From Pseudomonas baltica (GTDB lineage: Bacteria > Pseudomonadota > Gammaproteobacteria > Pseudomonadales > Pseudomonadaceae): a stretch of DNA of 64,000 bases. The stretch lies in assembly GCF_014235765.1 (NCBI RefSeq), contig NZ_JACMYH010000001.1, positions 1,612,001 to 1,676,000 on the forward strand, in the 5' to 3' direction. The translations under genes and the position numbers were made by a program. Below, piece after piece: positions 43,704-53,983 of the stretch. Numbering within the stretch: the stretch's first letter is position 1; each line of letters opens with the position of its first letter. The notes under the pieces are model-generated. The model did no database searches and was not told the DNA's origin. It saw only the letters and a program-made list of their open reading frames with translations.

Positions 43704-46013
43704 ATGGATATAAAATTCACCCAGCGGCTGTCCTATAAACAAGCACGCCTGACGGTACTGGTCGGCTTCATTCTGGGGGCTTTGCTCAGTGTTATCCAGA
43801 TCGGCATCGATTATTCCAATGTCAACGAAGCCATCGATCGGCAGATGCGCTCGCTGCTCGAAATCAGTCACAACCCGGCCTCGCGCATCGCCTACAACAT
43901 CGATGCCGAACTCGCCAAGGAACTCACCCTGGGCCTGCTGCAGTCGGAGTCGATCACCGGCGCGCGGCTGACGGACAACAACGGCAACGTGCTCGCCAGC
44001 GTGCAGCGACCGCGCCTGGAAAGTAGCTACCGCTTCCTCAGCGACATACTCTTCGACGCCCAGCGCCAGTACGAAGACCCCCTGTTTCTGTCGCACATGC
44101 CCAACGACCGCCTGGGCACCCTGCAACTGAGCGTCGACACCTTCGCCATCGGCAACCGTTTCCTGCGCCGCGCCGAAATCACCCTGGCCAGCGGCTTCCT
44201 GCGCACGGCGCTGCTCACCGGCATGCTGCTGGGGTTTTTCTACCTGATGCTGACCAAGCCCCTCAACCGGGTCATCCGCGCCTTGAGCAGCAGCGATCCG
44301 CACCAGCCCAAGCCCGCGCGCCTGGACTACCCGCCGGGCCACGAGCACGACGAGATCGGCGTGCTGGTGAAGGTCGCCAACCAGCAGTTCATCAGCATGG
44401 CCACGGAGATCCAGCAGCGGCGCAGTGCCGAGAATCGCTTGACCGAGTACCTGGGTGAGCTGGAAAACATCGTGTCGGCGCGCACCACCGAGCTCAAGGC
44501 CAGCAATACGCGCCTGAGCATGTCCAACGAAGAATTGGAAAAGGCCCGCCGCACTGCCCTGGACATGGCCCAGGCGCGCGCCTCCTTCCTGGCCAACATG
44601 AGTCATGAGATTCGTACCCCGCTCAACGGCCTGCTGGGCATGATTGCCCTGTCGCTGGACAGCCCACTCAACGCCGAGCAGCGTCAGCAACTGTCCATCG
44701 CGCACGACTCGGGCAAGGTGCTGGTCGAGTTGCTCAACGATATCCTCGACCTGTCCAAGTTCGACGCTGGCCAGCTGGAGCTGGAGCGCATCCCCTTCGA
44801 CCTCGGCGCCCTGATCGAAGACACCGCCAACCTGTTGTCGCAGAACGCGGCGCCCAGCGTCGAGCTGACCTGCCTGATCGATCCGCACTTTCCCGCGCTG
44901 GTCCTGGGCGACCCTACCCGGGTGCGGCAGATCGTCAGCAACCTGTTGTCCAACGCATTGAAATTCACCCGCTTCGGCCGCGTCGACGTGCGCCTCTATA
45001 CCCGTCCGGGTGGCGTGCGCATCGAAGTCAGTGACACCGGAATCGGGATCGCCCAGGAAGCGCAGGTCAAGATCTTCCAGCCCTTCACCCAGGCCGGTGC
45101 CGGCATCACCCGGCAGTTCGGCGGCACCGGCCTGGGCCTGGCGCTGACCAACAACCTTTGCGAGGCCATGCAGGGCCGCTTGAGCATCAGCTCGGAAGCC
45201 GGCTTCGGTAGCCAGTTCTACGCCGACCTGCCGCTCATGGCGCACAGTCCGGCCTACGTTCCGCCGTTGCTGCGTGGCCAGGTGTTGCTGGTCGGGCACG
45301 CCGGCAGCGGCCTGGCAGAACTGTTGCACGATCTGCTGCCGCTATGGGGCATTGATTACCAGCGCTACGACCTGGGCGCGGACCTTACCGGTATCACTCC
45401 AGACCTGGTCGTCACCGACAGCCTGGACTGCCTGTTCGGCCTGCGTCCCGGTATCCAGGCGCCGATTCTGCTGGTGACCGCCTACGGCAACTTCCTGCCC
45501 ACCGAGCAGGCCAACGCGCTGATGCCGTTGCAGCAACAAGCCCGGCCGCTGGCACGCAATGCGCTGTATCAAGCGTTGCGGCGCAGCCTGGTGGGTGACG
45601 AACCCACCGCGCTCGACCACCTGGCCAACCGACGCAGCGCGCAACGGCGTGCACGCATCCTGCTGGTGGAGGACAACCCGGTGAATCAGCTGGTGGCCAA
45701 AGGCATGCTGAGCAAGCTGGGGTGCGAGGTCACCGTGGCCGCGCACGGCGGCGAGGCACTCGGCGAGCTGGAAAAGCACGAGTTCGACCTGGTGCTGATG
45801 GACTGCAACATGCCGGTCATGGATGGCTACGAAGCCAGTCGGCAGATTCGTCGAAGCGGGCGCTGGCCGCAGCTGCCGATCGTGGCGCTGACAGCCAATG
45901 CCATGCCCGAAGAACGCGAGCGCTGCCGCGCGGCGGGCATGAGCGACTATCTGGCCAAGCCGTTCCGCCGAGAAGAACTGGTCATGCTGATCGACCAGTG
46001 GGTACCTGAATAG
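43704..46013 (+). CDS. sagS: hybrid sensor histidine kinase/response regulator (SagS-like)
   Basis: 769 aa from ATG 43704 (MDIKFTQRLSYKQARLTVLV); ATG 43683 adds seven residues and cannot be excluded. Order: TM1 (about 12-36), periplasmic sensor region (about 40-160), TM2 (about 165-185), HAMP-like linker, coiled coil, HisKA with phosphoacceptor H301 (SHEIRTPLNG), HATPase with DTGIGI and GGTGLGLAL, a short degenerate region, and a receiver domain with D700 (LMDCNMPVMDG). Architecture and neighbours (glutathione peroxidase, msrB, aminotransferase, htpX) match P. aeruginosa SagS, which controls the planktonic-to-biofilm switch. Confidence 0.88.
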   Translation: MDIKFTQRLSYKQARLTVLVGFILGALLSVIQIGIDYSNVNEAIDRQMRSLLEISHNPASRIAYNIDAELAKELTLGLLQSESITGARLTDNNGNVLASVQRPRLESSYRFLSDILFDAQRQYEDPLFLSHMPNDRLGTLQLSVDTFAIGNRFLRRAEITLASGFLRTALLTGMLLGFFYLMLTKPLNRVIRALSSSDPHQPKPARLDYPPGHEHDEIGVLVKVANQQFISMATEIQQRRSAENRLTEYLGELENIVSARTTELKASNTRLSMSNEELEKARRTALDMAQARASFLANMSHEIRTPLNGLLGMIALSLDSPLNAEQRQQLSIAHDSGKVLVELLNDILDLSKFDAGQLELERIPFDLGALIEDTANLLSQNAAPSVELTCLIDPHFPALVLGDPTRVRQIVSNLLSNALKFTRFGRVDVRLYTRPGGVRIEVSDTGIGIAQEAQVKIFQPFTQAGAGITRQFGGTGLGLALTNNLCEAMQGRLSISSEAGFGSQFYADLPLMAHSPAYVPPLLRGQVLLVGHAGSGLAELLHDLLPLWGIDYQRYDLGADLTGITPDLVVTDSLDCLFGLRPGIQAPILLVTAYGNFLPTEQANALMPLQQQARPLARNALYQALRRSLVGDEPTALDHLANRRSAQRRARILLVEDNPVNQLVAKGMLSKLGCEVTVAAHGGEALGELEKHEFDLVLMDCNMPVMDGYEASRQIRRSGRWPQLPIVALTANAMPEERERCRAAGMSDYLAKPFRREELVMLIDQWVPE

Positions 46014-46022
46014 CAGCCAGGT

Positions 46023-46505
46023 TCAGCGCAGCGCCATTTCGATCTCGTGAGCCAGCGCAGCGGGTTTGGTCAACGGCGCGAAGCGCTTGACGCTGCCGTC
46101 GGCCGCCACCAGGAATTTGGTGAAGTTCCACTTCACCTTCTCCGACCCGAACAGCCCCGGTGCGCGCTTCTTCAGCTGCACGAACAGCGGATGGGTCAGG
46201 TCACCGTTAACATCGATCTTGCGAAACATCGGGAAGCTCACGCCGAAGTTCTTTTCACAGAACTGCACGATGTCCAGGGTATCGCCGGGCTCCTGATTGC
46301 CGAACTGGTTGCAGGGAAACCCCAGCACCACCAGGCCCTGCTTGCGATACGTCTGCCACAGCTCCTCCAACCCCTTGTACTGTGGCGTAAAGCCACACTG
46401 GCTGGCCGTATTGACCACCAGCAGGACCTTGCCGGCGAAATCGCCGATGGTCTTGTGCTGGCCGTCCAGGGTGATGCACGGGATGGAAAGAAGATCTTTG
46501 CTCAT
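46023..46505 (-). CDS. glutathione peroxidase family protein (BtuE-like)
   Basis: 160 aa from MSKDLLSIPCITLDG. The peroxidatic Cys is in VVNTASQCGFTPQYKGLE, and GFPCNQFGNQEPG and WNFTKFLV supply the Gln and Trp/Asn of the catalytic tetrad. It uses Cys, not selenocysteine, and probably relies on thioredoxin to reduce peroxides. An alternative ATG at 46529 ([12 protein letters not shown]) overlaps the msrB stop as ATGA and may be the true start, adding eight residues. Confidence 0.9.
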   Translation of the reverse strand: MSKDLLSIPCITLDGQHKTIGDFAGKVLLVVNTASQCGFTPQYKGLEELWQTYRKQGLVVLGFPCNQFGNQEPGDTLDIVQFCEKNFGVSFPMFRKIDVNGDLTHPLFVQLKKRAPGLFGSEKVKWNFTKFLVAADGSVKRFAPLTKPAALAHEIEMALR

Positions 46506-46525
46506 GGTCGCTTTCTTGTCAGAGG

Positions 46526-46933
46526 TCATGCCGGCTGGTCGGCCCGCGGCTGGAAGTCCAGGCACACCGAGTTGATGCAGTAGCGCAGGCCGGTCGGGGC
46601 CGGGCCATCGGGAAACACGTGACCCAAATGTGAGTCGCACGTGGCGCACTTGACCTCGGTACGAACCATGCCGTGGGTGGTATCGCGGATCTCGACCATC
46701 GCCTGCTCGCCGATCGGTGCGGAGAAACTCGGCCAGCCGCAGCCGGAATCGAATTTGCTGCGCGAGTCGAACAACGGCTCTTCGCAGCCGACGCAGGTGA
46801 AGATGCCGTCACCCTTGAAGTCGTTGTACTTGCCCGTGAAAGGCCGCTCGGTCGCGCTCAGGCGACACACATTGTACTGCTCGGGATCGAGCATTTTCTT
46901 CCATTCTTCTTCGCTTCGCGTGAGCTTGCCCAT
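46526..46933 (-). CDS. msrB: peptide-methionine (R)-S-oxide reductase MsrB
   Basis: 135 aa from [16 protein letters not shown]. Two CxxC zinc motifs (CVGC and CATC) and the catalytic Cys in [11 protein letters not shown] are present. GCGWPSF and GHVFPDGP are family signatures. It repairs methionine-R-sulfoxide in proteins. The longer upstream frame has no family support. It is the first gene of an msrB-glutathione peroxidase operon. Confidence 0.95.
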   Translation of the reverse strand: MGKLTRSEEEWKKMLDPEQYNVCRLSATERPFTGKYNDFKGDGIFTCVGCEEPLFDSRSKFDSGCGWPSFSAPIGEQAMVEIRDTTHGMVRTEVKCATCDSHLGHVFPDGPAPTGLRYCINSVCLDFQPRADQPA

Positions 46934-47097
46934 CGGTACACCTCGGCAGTTCAAAAAGCCCGATCTGTGTCTTTTGCAACGATCAGGCGGCACGTATGAT
47001 TGCGCCTTTGGACAGCAATCTGTCACCCGCGTTGCAGCGAATCGTTTTTTTCATCATCAGGGCCGGCGCGGGCCTTGCCATCTTTCGGGACCTCACC

Positions 47098-48309
47098 ATG
47101 CAGTTCAGCAAATCGAACAAGCTCGCCAACGTCTGCTATGACATCCGCGGGCCGGTGCTCAAGCACGCCAAGCGCCTGGAAGAGGAAGGCCACCGCATCC
47201 TCAAGCTGAACATCGGCAACCCGGCGCCGTTCGGTTTCGAGGCACCCGTGGAAATTCTTCAGGATGTCATCCGCAACCTGCCCACCGCCCAGGGCTACAG
47301 CGACTCCAAGGGCCTGTTCAGTGCGCGCAAGGCGGTCATGCAGTACTACCAGCAGAAGCAGGTGGAAGGGGTCGGCATCGAGGACATCTACCTGGGCAAC
47401 GGCGTCTCCGAGCTGATCGTCATGTCGCTGCAGGCCCTGCTCAACAATGGCGACGAAGTGCTGATCCCGGCGCCCGACTACCCGCTGTGGACAGCCTCGG
47501 TCAGCCTGGCCGGTGGCCATGCCGTGCACTACCTCTGCGACGAGCAGGCCAACTGGTGGCCAGACCTGGCCGATATCAAGGCCAAGATCACCCCCAACAC
47601 CAAGGCCATGGTGATCATCAATCCGAACAACCCCACCGGCGCCGTGTATTCCAGGGAAGTGCTGCTGGGCATGCTGGAAATCGCTCGCCAGCACAATCTG
47701 GTGGTGTTCTCCGATGAGATCTACGACAAGATCCTCTACGACGATGCCGTACACATCTGTACGGCATCGCTGGCCCCGGACCTGTTGTGCCTGACCTTCA
47801 ACGGCCTGTCCAAATCCTACCGCGTGGCCGGTTTCCGCTCCGGCTGGATCGCCATTTCAGGGCCCAAGCACAACGCCCAGAGCTACATCGAGGGCATCGA
47901 CATCCTCGCCAACATGCGCCTGTGCGCCAACGTACCCAGCCAGCACGCGATCCAGACCGCACTGGGCGGCTACCAGAGCATCAACGACCTGGTCCTGCCT
48001 AACGGTCGCCTGCTGGAGCAGCGCAACCGCACCTGGGAGCTGCTCAACGACATTCCCGGCGTCAGTTGCGTCAAGCCCATGGGCGCGCTTTACGCCTTCC
48101 CGCGCATCGATCCCAAGGTCTGCCCGATCCTCAACGACGAGAAGTTCGTGCTCGACCTGCTGTTGTCGGAAAAGCTGCTGGTGGTCCAGGGCACTGCGTT
48201 CAACTGGCCCAACCCGGACCATTTCCGGGTAGTGACGCTGCCGCGGGTCGACGACCTCGAGCAGGCCATCGGTCGCATCGGCCGCTTCCTGAAGAATTAT
48301 CGCCAGTAA
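47098..48309 (+). CDS. alaA: glutamate-pyruvate (alanine) aminotransferase AlaA
   Basis: 403 aa from ATG 47098 (MQFSKSNKLANVCYDIRGPV), typical of the AlaA/YfbQ family. The PLP Lys is in NGLSKSYRVAGFRSGW, and NPNNPTGAVYS and NGVSELIVMSLQAL are class I aminotransferase motifs. It interconverts pyruvate plus glutamate with alanine plus 2-oxoglutarate. The extra 34 upstream codons in frame lack a start signal. Confidence 0.92.
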   Translation: MQFSKSNKLANVCYDIRGPVLKHAKRLEEEGHRILKLNIGNPAPFGFEAPVEILQDVIRNLPTAQGYSDSKGLFSARKAVMQYYQQKQVEGVGIEDIYLGNGVSELIVMSLQALLNNGDEVLIPAPDYPLWTASVSLAGGHAVHYLCDEQANWWPDLADIKAKITPNTKAMVIINPNNPTGAVYSREVLLGMLEIARQHNLVVFSDEIYDKILYDDAVHICTASLAPDLLCLTFNGLSKSYRVAGFRSGWIAISGPKHNAQSYIEGIDILANMRLCANVPSQHAIQTALGGYQSINDLVLPNGRLLEQRNRTWELLNDIPGVSCVKPMGALYAFPRIDPKVCPILNDEKFVLDLLLSEKLLVVQGTAFNWPNPDHFRVVTLPRVDDLEQAIGRIGRFLKNYRQ

Positions 48310-48366
48310 AAACCGAACGTATTCAAGTGTCCGTGCGCATATACACAGTTTGAAATAGTCCCCCGG

Positions 48367-48395
48367 TTGAATCGACCGGGCTCGGGCCTTATATA
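48367..48395 (+). promoter_or_regulatory. candidate promoter of htpX
   Basis: TTGAAT (48367-48372), a 17-bp spacer and TATATA (48390-48395) form a good sigma70-like pair 44 bp before the htpX ATG. TTGAA elements followed by C-rich sequence just upstream could also fit a heat-shock sigma32 promoter, which would suit htpX; this remains open. Confidence 0.6.
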
Positions 48396-48438
48396 GCGCA
48401 TACGCAACACTTCTATCCGTCAGGAGAACGTTACAACC

Positions 48439-49326
48439 ATGATGCGCATCTTGCTGTTTCTGGCCACTAACCTTGCGGTTGTGCTGATTGCCAGCATTAC
48501 CCTGAGCCTGTTTGGCTTCAATGGGTTCATGGCGGCCAACGGGGTGGATCTGAACCTCAATCAGCTGCTGATCTTCTGCGCCGTGTTCGGCTTCGCCGGT
48601 TCGCTGTTCTCGCTGTTCATCTCCAAGTGGATGGCGAAGATGAGCACTGGCACGCAGATCATCACCCAACCGCGCACCCGTCACGAACAATGGCTGCTGC
48701 AGACCGTCGAGGAGCTGTCGCGCGAGGCAGGCATCAAGATGCCCGAAGTCGGCATCTTCCCGGCCTACGAGGCCAACGCCTTCGCCACCGGCTGGAACAA
48801 GAACGACGCCCTGGTGGCCGTCAGCCAGGGCCTGCTCGAGCGTTTCTCGCCCGACGAAGTCAAGGCGGTGCTGGCCCACGAGATCGGCCACGTGGCCAAC
48901 GGCGACATGGTCACCCTGGCGCTGGTGCAGGGCGTGGTGAACACCTTCGTGATGTTCTTCGCACGAATCATCGGCAATTTCGTCGACAAGGTGATCTTCA
49001 AGAACGAGCAAGGCCAGGGCATCGCCTACTACATCGCGACCATCGTCGCCGAACTGGTACTGGGTATCCTGGCCAGCGTCATCGTCATGTGGTTCTCGCG
49101 CCGCCGTGAGTTCCGCGCCGACGAAGCCGGTGCCCGGCTGGCCGGCACCAACGCGATGATCGGTGCGCTGCAGCGCCTGCGCTCCGAGCAGGGCGTTCCC
49201 GTGCAGATGCCAGACTCGCTGAACGCCTTCGGCATCAACGGTGGCCTCAAGCATGGCCTGGCCGGCCTGCTCATGACCCACCCGCCACTGGAAGACCGTA
49301 TCGAAGCGCTGCGCCGTCGCGGTTGA
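48439..49326 (+). CDS. htpX: protease HtpX
   Basis: 295 aa inner-membrane zinc metalloprotease of family M48. Two N-terminal helices (about 4-24 and 34-54) precede the protease domain with HEIGH (H147, E148, H151) and the third ligand E229 in FRADEAGAR. Two more hydrophobic segments lie between. It degrades damaged membrane proteins, together with FtsH. CAGGAG lies upstream of the ATG. Confidence 0.96.
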   Translation: MMRILLFLATNLAVVLIASITLSLFGFNGFMAANGVDLNLNQLLIFCAVFGFAGSLFSLFISKWMAKMSTGTQIITQPRTRHEQWLLQTVEELSREAGIKMPEVGIFPAYEANAFATGWNKNDALVAVSQGLLERFSPDEVKAVLAHEIGHVANGDMVTLALVQGVVNTFVMFFARIIGNFVDKVIFKNEQGQGIAYYIATIVAELVLGILASVIVMWFSRRREFRADEAGARLAGTNAMIGALQRLRSEQGVPVQMPDSLNAFGINGGLKHGLAGLLMTHPPLEDRIEALRRRG

Positions 49327-49344
49327 ATGCAACGGGCTTGATCG

Positions 49345-49371
49345 AGGGCGACGCGAGTCGCCCTTTTTTGT
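49345..49371 (+). terminator. Rho-independent terminator after htpX
   Basis: AGGGCGAC and GTCGCCCT pair around a GCGA loop, followed by six T. It starts 18 bases after the htpX stop. Confidence 0.88.
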
Positions 49372-49439
49372 GGGTTGCGGCAATGCACCTCGGCCCCATG
49401 CCGGTTGCAACTTCGCTGCGCGTTCCCCATCAATAGATC

Positions 49440-52400
49440 ATGAACCTACCTGCACAGCACGATTCGGCACTGGCCAACTTCCATCCAGCAGTAAGCGCCT
49501 GGTTCCGCCGGCAATTTGCTGCCGTCACTCCCGCCCAGGCCCAGGCCTGGCCGTTGATCCAGCAGGGCCACTCGACCCTGATCGCCGCACCCACCGGCTC
49601 GGGCAAGACCCTGACGGCCTTCCTGGCCGTTCTCGACGAGCTGGTGCAGCTGGGCCTCGCGCAAGGAGGCGAGCTGCCGCGACGCACCCTGGTGCTTTAC
49701 GTCTCACCGCTCAAGGCCTTGTCCAACGACATCCAGCTGAACCTGCGACGTCCACTGCAGGGTATTGCCGCGCAATTGGCCGGCATGGACCTGCCTGCGC
49801 TGACCCTCATCGCCGGGGTACGTACCGGCGATACGCCGCAGAAAGAGCGGGCCGCCATGCGCCGGCACCCTCCGCACATCCTGGTTACCACGCCCGAATC
49901 GCTCTATGTGCTGCTCGGATCCGACTCCGGCCGCCGCATGCTCGCGGATGTCGGCACGGTGATCGTCGATGAGATCCATGCAGTGGCCGGCAGCAAGCGT
50001 GGCAGCCATCTGGCCTTGAGCCTGGAGCGTCTGCAGGCACTGTGCAGCAAGCCGCTGCGACGTATCGGCCTGTCCGCCACGCAAAAGCCGATCGCTCAGG
50101 TGGCGCAGTTCCTGGTCGGTGCGCAGCGGATGTGTTCGATCGTCGACATCGGTCACGCCCGGCCCCGCGACCTGGCCATCGAAGTGCCCGCGGTGCCGCT
50201 GGCGGCGGTCATGCCCAATGACGTCTGGGAGTTGGTCTACAACCGCCTGGCCGAGCTTGCCCAGGCGCACCGGACCACCCTGGTGTTCGTCAATACCCGG
50301 CGTCTGGCCGAGCGTCTGGCGCGCCATCTGAGCGAGCGGCTCGGGCGCGAGCAGGTGGCGGCGCACCATGGCAGCCTGGCGAAGGAGCAGCGTCTGGATG
50401 CCGAACAACGGCTCAAGCGTGGCGACCTGCAGGTGCTGGTCGCCACGGCCTCGCTGGAGCTGGGCATCGACATCGGTGACGTGGACCTGGTCTGCCAGAT
50501 CGGCTCGCCCGGCTCCATTTCAGCGTTTCTACAACGGGTGGGCCGTTCCGGCCACCACGTCGGCGGTATTCCCAAGGGCCGCCTGTTTGCAATTTCTCGG
50601 GATGACCTGATCGAATGCGTAGCGTTGCTGGACTGCGTGCGGCGCGGCGAACTGGATATCCTGCGCATTCCCCAGGCGCCGCTGGACGTACTGGCCCAGC
50701 AGATCATCGCCGAGGTCAGCTGCCAGGAATGGCCGGAGCAGGCGTTGCTGCAGATGTTCCGTCAGGCAACGCCCTATGCGGCCTTGGACGATACGCGCTA
50801 TGAAGCGTTGCTGCGGATGTTGGCCGAAGGTTACAGCGGGCGTCAGGGCGTGCGCGCCGCCTATCTGCACCGTGATGCAGTCACCCAGAGCCTGCGCGGC
50901 CGGCGCGGCAGCAAGTTGACTGCGGTCACCAGCGGAGGCGCCATAGCCGACAACGCCGACTATGCGGTGCTGCTGGAGCCGCAGGCGTTGAGCATCGGCA
51001 GCGTCAACGAGGATTTTGCCGTGGAAAGCCTCGCTGGCGACATCTTCCAGCTGGGCAATCGCTCCTACCGCATCCTGCGCATCGAAGGCGGCAAGGTACG
51101 GGTCGAAGATGCCCACGGTCAGGCGCCGAACATCCCCTTCTGGCTCGGCGAAATACCCGGACGCAGCGCCGAGCTGTCGGCGGGCGTGGCGCGCCTGCAG
51201 GCCTCGATAGACCAACGCCTGGCGCTCAGTGACGGGCTACTCGAGCCCGTACTGCCGTGGCTGCAGGACGCGCTCGACCTGGCGCACGACAGCGCTGGGC
51301 AATTGCTCGATTATCTCTCCCGTACGCGCGAAGCGCTTGGCGCGCTGCCGTCCCAGGACACGCTGATCATGGAGCGTTTCTTCGATGCCTCGGGTGCCAC
51401 GCAGCTGGTCATCCACACGCCATTCGGCAGCCGCATCAACCGGGCCTGGGGCCTGGCCCTGCGCAAGCGGTTCTGTCGCACGTTCAATTTCGAGCTGCAA
51501 GCGGCAGCCAGCGAAGATGCCATCGTGCTATCCCTGTCAACCAGCCACAGCTTCGCCTTGGAGGACGTCTGGCACTACCTGCACAGCAACAGTGCCGAGT
51601 CGATATTGACCCAGGCGCTGCTCGACGCTCCGCTGTTCGGCGTGCGTTGGCGCTGGAACGCCGCAACGGCCCTGGCCCTGCCCCGTTACAGTGGCGGACG
51701 CAAGGTGGCCCCGCAGCTGCAGCGAATGAAAAGCGAGGACCTGATCGCCACGGTATTCCCCGACCAGATCGCCTGCCTGGAGAACATCGTCGGCGAACGG
51801 GAGATTCCCGACCACCCGCTGGTCGCGCAAACCCTCGACGACTGCCTGCACGACGCCATGGACAGCGAGGGCTGGCTGGCCCTGCTGCGGCGCATCGAAA
51901 CCGGTCGGATCAGCCTCATCCAGCGTGATCTGCCCCGCCCTTCGCCACTGGCGGCAGCGATCCTCAATGCCAGGCCGTATGCGTTTCTCGACGACGCTCC
52001 GCTGGAAGAGCGACGTACCCAGGCGGTGCTCAACCGGCGCTGGGACGAACCGCGCACAGCGGACGACATGGGCGAACTGGACAAGGATGCCATCGCGGCA
52101 GTGGCCGCCGAAGCATGGCCCTCCCCTGTCAGCAATGACGAGATGCACGAGGCGTTGATGAGCCTGGGCGCATTGGCCGAACGCGAGATTGGGGCCAGCG
52201 AGCTACCGCTGTTGAAGGCCCTGGCCGGTACAGGTCGCGCGGCACGCCTGACCCTGGGCGACGGCAGCCACCTGTGGCTGGCCCTGGAACGGGTAGCCTG
52301 CCTGCAGGCCATCTATGGGGGTATCGAGCTGTCGCCAGCATTGCGGATGCCCGTGCACTTGGCGCAGACGTGGACGAAGCAGGAAGCGACACTGGAACTG

Positions 52401-53732
52401 ATCCGCGCCCGCTTGAGCGGGTTCGGCCCGCAGCGGCTGGGTGAAATCGCCGCCCCGCTGAACCTGCATCCCGCGCTCGTCGAACAAGCCCTGCTGGTGT
52501 TGGAAAACCAGGGCTACGTCATGCGTGGCCGGTTTATCGCACACATCGAGGAAACCCAGTGGTGCGAACGGCACCTGCTGGCGCGCATCCACCGCTACAC
52601 GGTGAAGCGTCTGCGCCGCGAGATCGAACCGGTCAGCCTGCAAGTGTTCATGCGCTTCCTCCTCGACTGGCAGTGCCTCGCGCCCGGTACGCGCCTGCAA
52701 GGCGAAGCGGCAATGAGCCGCTTGCTCGACCAGCTCGAAGGCTACAGCGCGCCGGCCAGCGCCTGGGAGAACGACCTGCTGCCGGCTCGACTGCGCGGAT
52801 ACGATCCGTCGTGGCTGGACCGCGCCAGCCGCAGCGGCAAAACGGTCTGGGCGCGGCTGGCCAGCAGTGGCAAGGGTGCGACCCTGCGCAACACGCCGAT
52901 CGTGCTGCTGCCGCGCGCGCGCCTGCCTTTGTGGCGCAGCCTGGCTGCGGCAGTCCAGCCGCAGGAACTGTCCATGCGTGCGCAGAAGCTCGAGCAGACC
53001 CTGGCCGCGCAAGGCGCCATGTTTTTCGACGACTTGGTCCACCAGACACGCCTGCTGCGCACCGAAGCCGAGAACGCCTTGCAGGAGCTGGTCGCTGCAG
53101 GTCGCGTGAACGCCGACAGCTTCGCCGGCCTGCGCGCACTGATCACCCCGGCTGGCAAGCGCCAGGCCCGCAGCAGTCGCCGGGGTCGCGGTGCGTTCAT
53201 CGGCGGCATGGACGATGCCGGACGCTGGGCCCTGCTGCAGGCGCCCGATCGCGCGCCCGATGAAGCCGTGGAACAGGTCGCACTGGTGCTGCTGCGCCGC
53301 TACGGCGTGGTGTTCTGGCGCCTGCTGCAACGCGAAGCGGACTGGCTGCCCAGCTGGCGCGACCTGTTGCGCGCGCTGCAGCGCCTGGAGGCACGTGGGC
53401 AGATCCGCGGGGGGCGTTTCATCGATGGTTTGTCCGGTGAGCAGTTCGCACTGCCCGAGGCTATCCCAGCCCTGCGCGAGGTGCGCAAGCGACCGGTCGA
53501 TGGCACCCTGGTGTCGATCACGGCCAGCGACCCGTTGAACCTGGTCGGTACCCTGCTGCCACTGCCCGGAGCCGACCCCCTGCAGATCCAGAAAAGTGTG
53601 CCGGCGCTGCCGGGCAACCGCGTGCTGTACCGCGACGGGCTGCCCGTGGCGGCGTTGATTGCAGGCAAACCGGTGTACTGGAGCGAAGAGACCACGGAAG
53701 TGCGCCGACAACTGATCCACCCATCCCTGTAG
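49440..53732 (+). CDS. lhr: Lhr family ATP-dependent helicase (full-length type)
   Basis: 1430 aa. N-terminal SF2 helicase core (about 1-600): Q-motif region, Walker A APTGSGKT with K56, DEIH box (VIVDEIHAVAGSKRG), SATQ motif III and motif VI QRVGRSGH. Then come winged-helix and Lhr core domains and a long C-terminal region (about 880-1430) as in E. coli Lhr (1538 aa). It translocates 3'-5' on single-stranded DNA and unwinds DNA or RNA-DNA hybrids. Its length sets it apart from the roughly 830-aa Lhr form normally paired with the repair ligase at 1374. Confidence 0.93.
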   Translation: MNLPAQHDSALANFHPAVSAWFRRQFAAVTPAQAQAWPLIQQGHSTLIAAPTGSGKTLTAFLAVLDELVQLGLAQGGELPRRTLVLYVSPLKALSNDIQLNLRRPLQGIAAQLAGMDLPALTLIAGVRTGDTPQKERAAMRRHPPHILVTTPESLYVLLGSDSGRRMLADVGTVIVDEIHAVAGSKRGSHLALSLERLQALCSKPLRRIGLSATQKPIAQVAQFLVGAQRMCSIVDIGHARPRDLAIEVPAVPLAAVMPNDVWELVYNRLAELAQAHRTTLVFVNTRRLAERLARHLSERLGREQVAAHHGSLAKEQRLDAEQRLKRGDLQVLVATASLELGIDIGDVDLVCQIGSPGSISAFLQRVGRSGHHVGGIPKGRLFAISRDDLIECVALLDCVRRGELDILRIPQAPLDVLAQQIIAEVSCQEWPEQALLQMFRQATPYAALDDTRYEALLRMLAEGYSGRQGVRAAYLHRDAVTQSLRGRRGSKLTAVTSGGAIADNADYAVLLEPQALSIGSVNEDFAVESLAGDIFQLGNRSYRILRIEGGKVRVEDAHGQAPNIPFWLGEIPGRSAELSAGVARLQASIDQRLALSDGLLEPVLPWLQDALDLAHDSAGQLLDYLSRTREALGALPSQDTLIMERFFDASGATQLVIHTPFGSRINRAWGLALRKRFCRTFNFELQAAASEDAIVLSLSTSHSFALEDVWHYLHSNSAESILTQALLDAPLFGVRWRWNAATALALPRYSGGRKVAPQLQRMKSEDLIATVFPDQIACLENIVGEREIPDHPLVAQTLDDCLHDAMDSEGWLALLRRIETGRISLIQRDLPRPSPLAAAILNARPYAFLDDAPLEERRTQAVLNRRWDEPRTADDMGELDKDAIAAVAAEAWPSPVSNDEMHEALMSLGALAEREIGASELPLLKALAGTGRAARLTLGDGSHLWLALERVACLQAIYGGIELSPALRMPVHLAQTWTKQEATLELIRARLSGFGPQRLGEIAAPLNLHPALVEQALLVLENQGYVMRGRFIAHIEETQWCERHLLARIHRYTVKRLRREIEPVSLQVFMRFLLDWQCLAPGTRLQGEAAMSRLLDQLEGYSAPASAWENDLLPARLRGYDPSWLDRASRSGKTVWARLASSGKGATLRNTPIVLLPRARLPLWRSLAAAVQPQELSMRAQKLEQTLAAQGAMFFDDLVHQTRLLRTEAENALQELVAAGRVNADSFAGLRALITPAGKRQARSSRRGRGAFIGGMDDAGRWALLQAPDRAPDEAVEQVALVLLRRYGVVFWRLLQREADWLPSWRDLLRALQRLEARGQIRGGRFIDGLSGEQFALPEAIPALREVRKRPVDGTLVSITASDPLNLVGTLLPLPGADPLQIQKSVPALPGNRVLYRDGLPVAALIAGKPVYWSEETTEVRRQLIHPSL

Positions 53733-53983
53733 CAGCGGCGCAAGCCGCGTCATGGGTGCGCACGGTGAGCCTGAAAGCGGTGAGGCCGGACACAGCTTGC
53801 GCCGCGACCACAAGGGCTGCGTCAACTCAGCCTTGTGACATTCCGTAATAGCCAAACTTTTGCAATTCGTTGCGAAACCGGCCAACCTCCGCGCCGCTGA
53901 TCGATAATGGCCGCCGATACGGAACCGTAATGCCCGGTGCCCAATCCCTACTACATCCTTCCTATTCGCAAGAGCCTGTCGCC

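Noticed and set aside
52203-53885. 560-codon minus-strand open frame opposite the 3' part of lhr
   Set aside because: Antisense shadow of lhr, without motifs or a start signal.
53733-53983. Inverted GC-rich segments after lhr that look like a third REP family
   Set aside because: The arms (GCGGCGCAAGCCGC and GCTTGCGCCGCG) pair only partly and I see no second copy in the window, so a repeat call is not supported.
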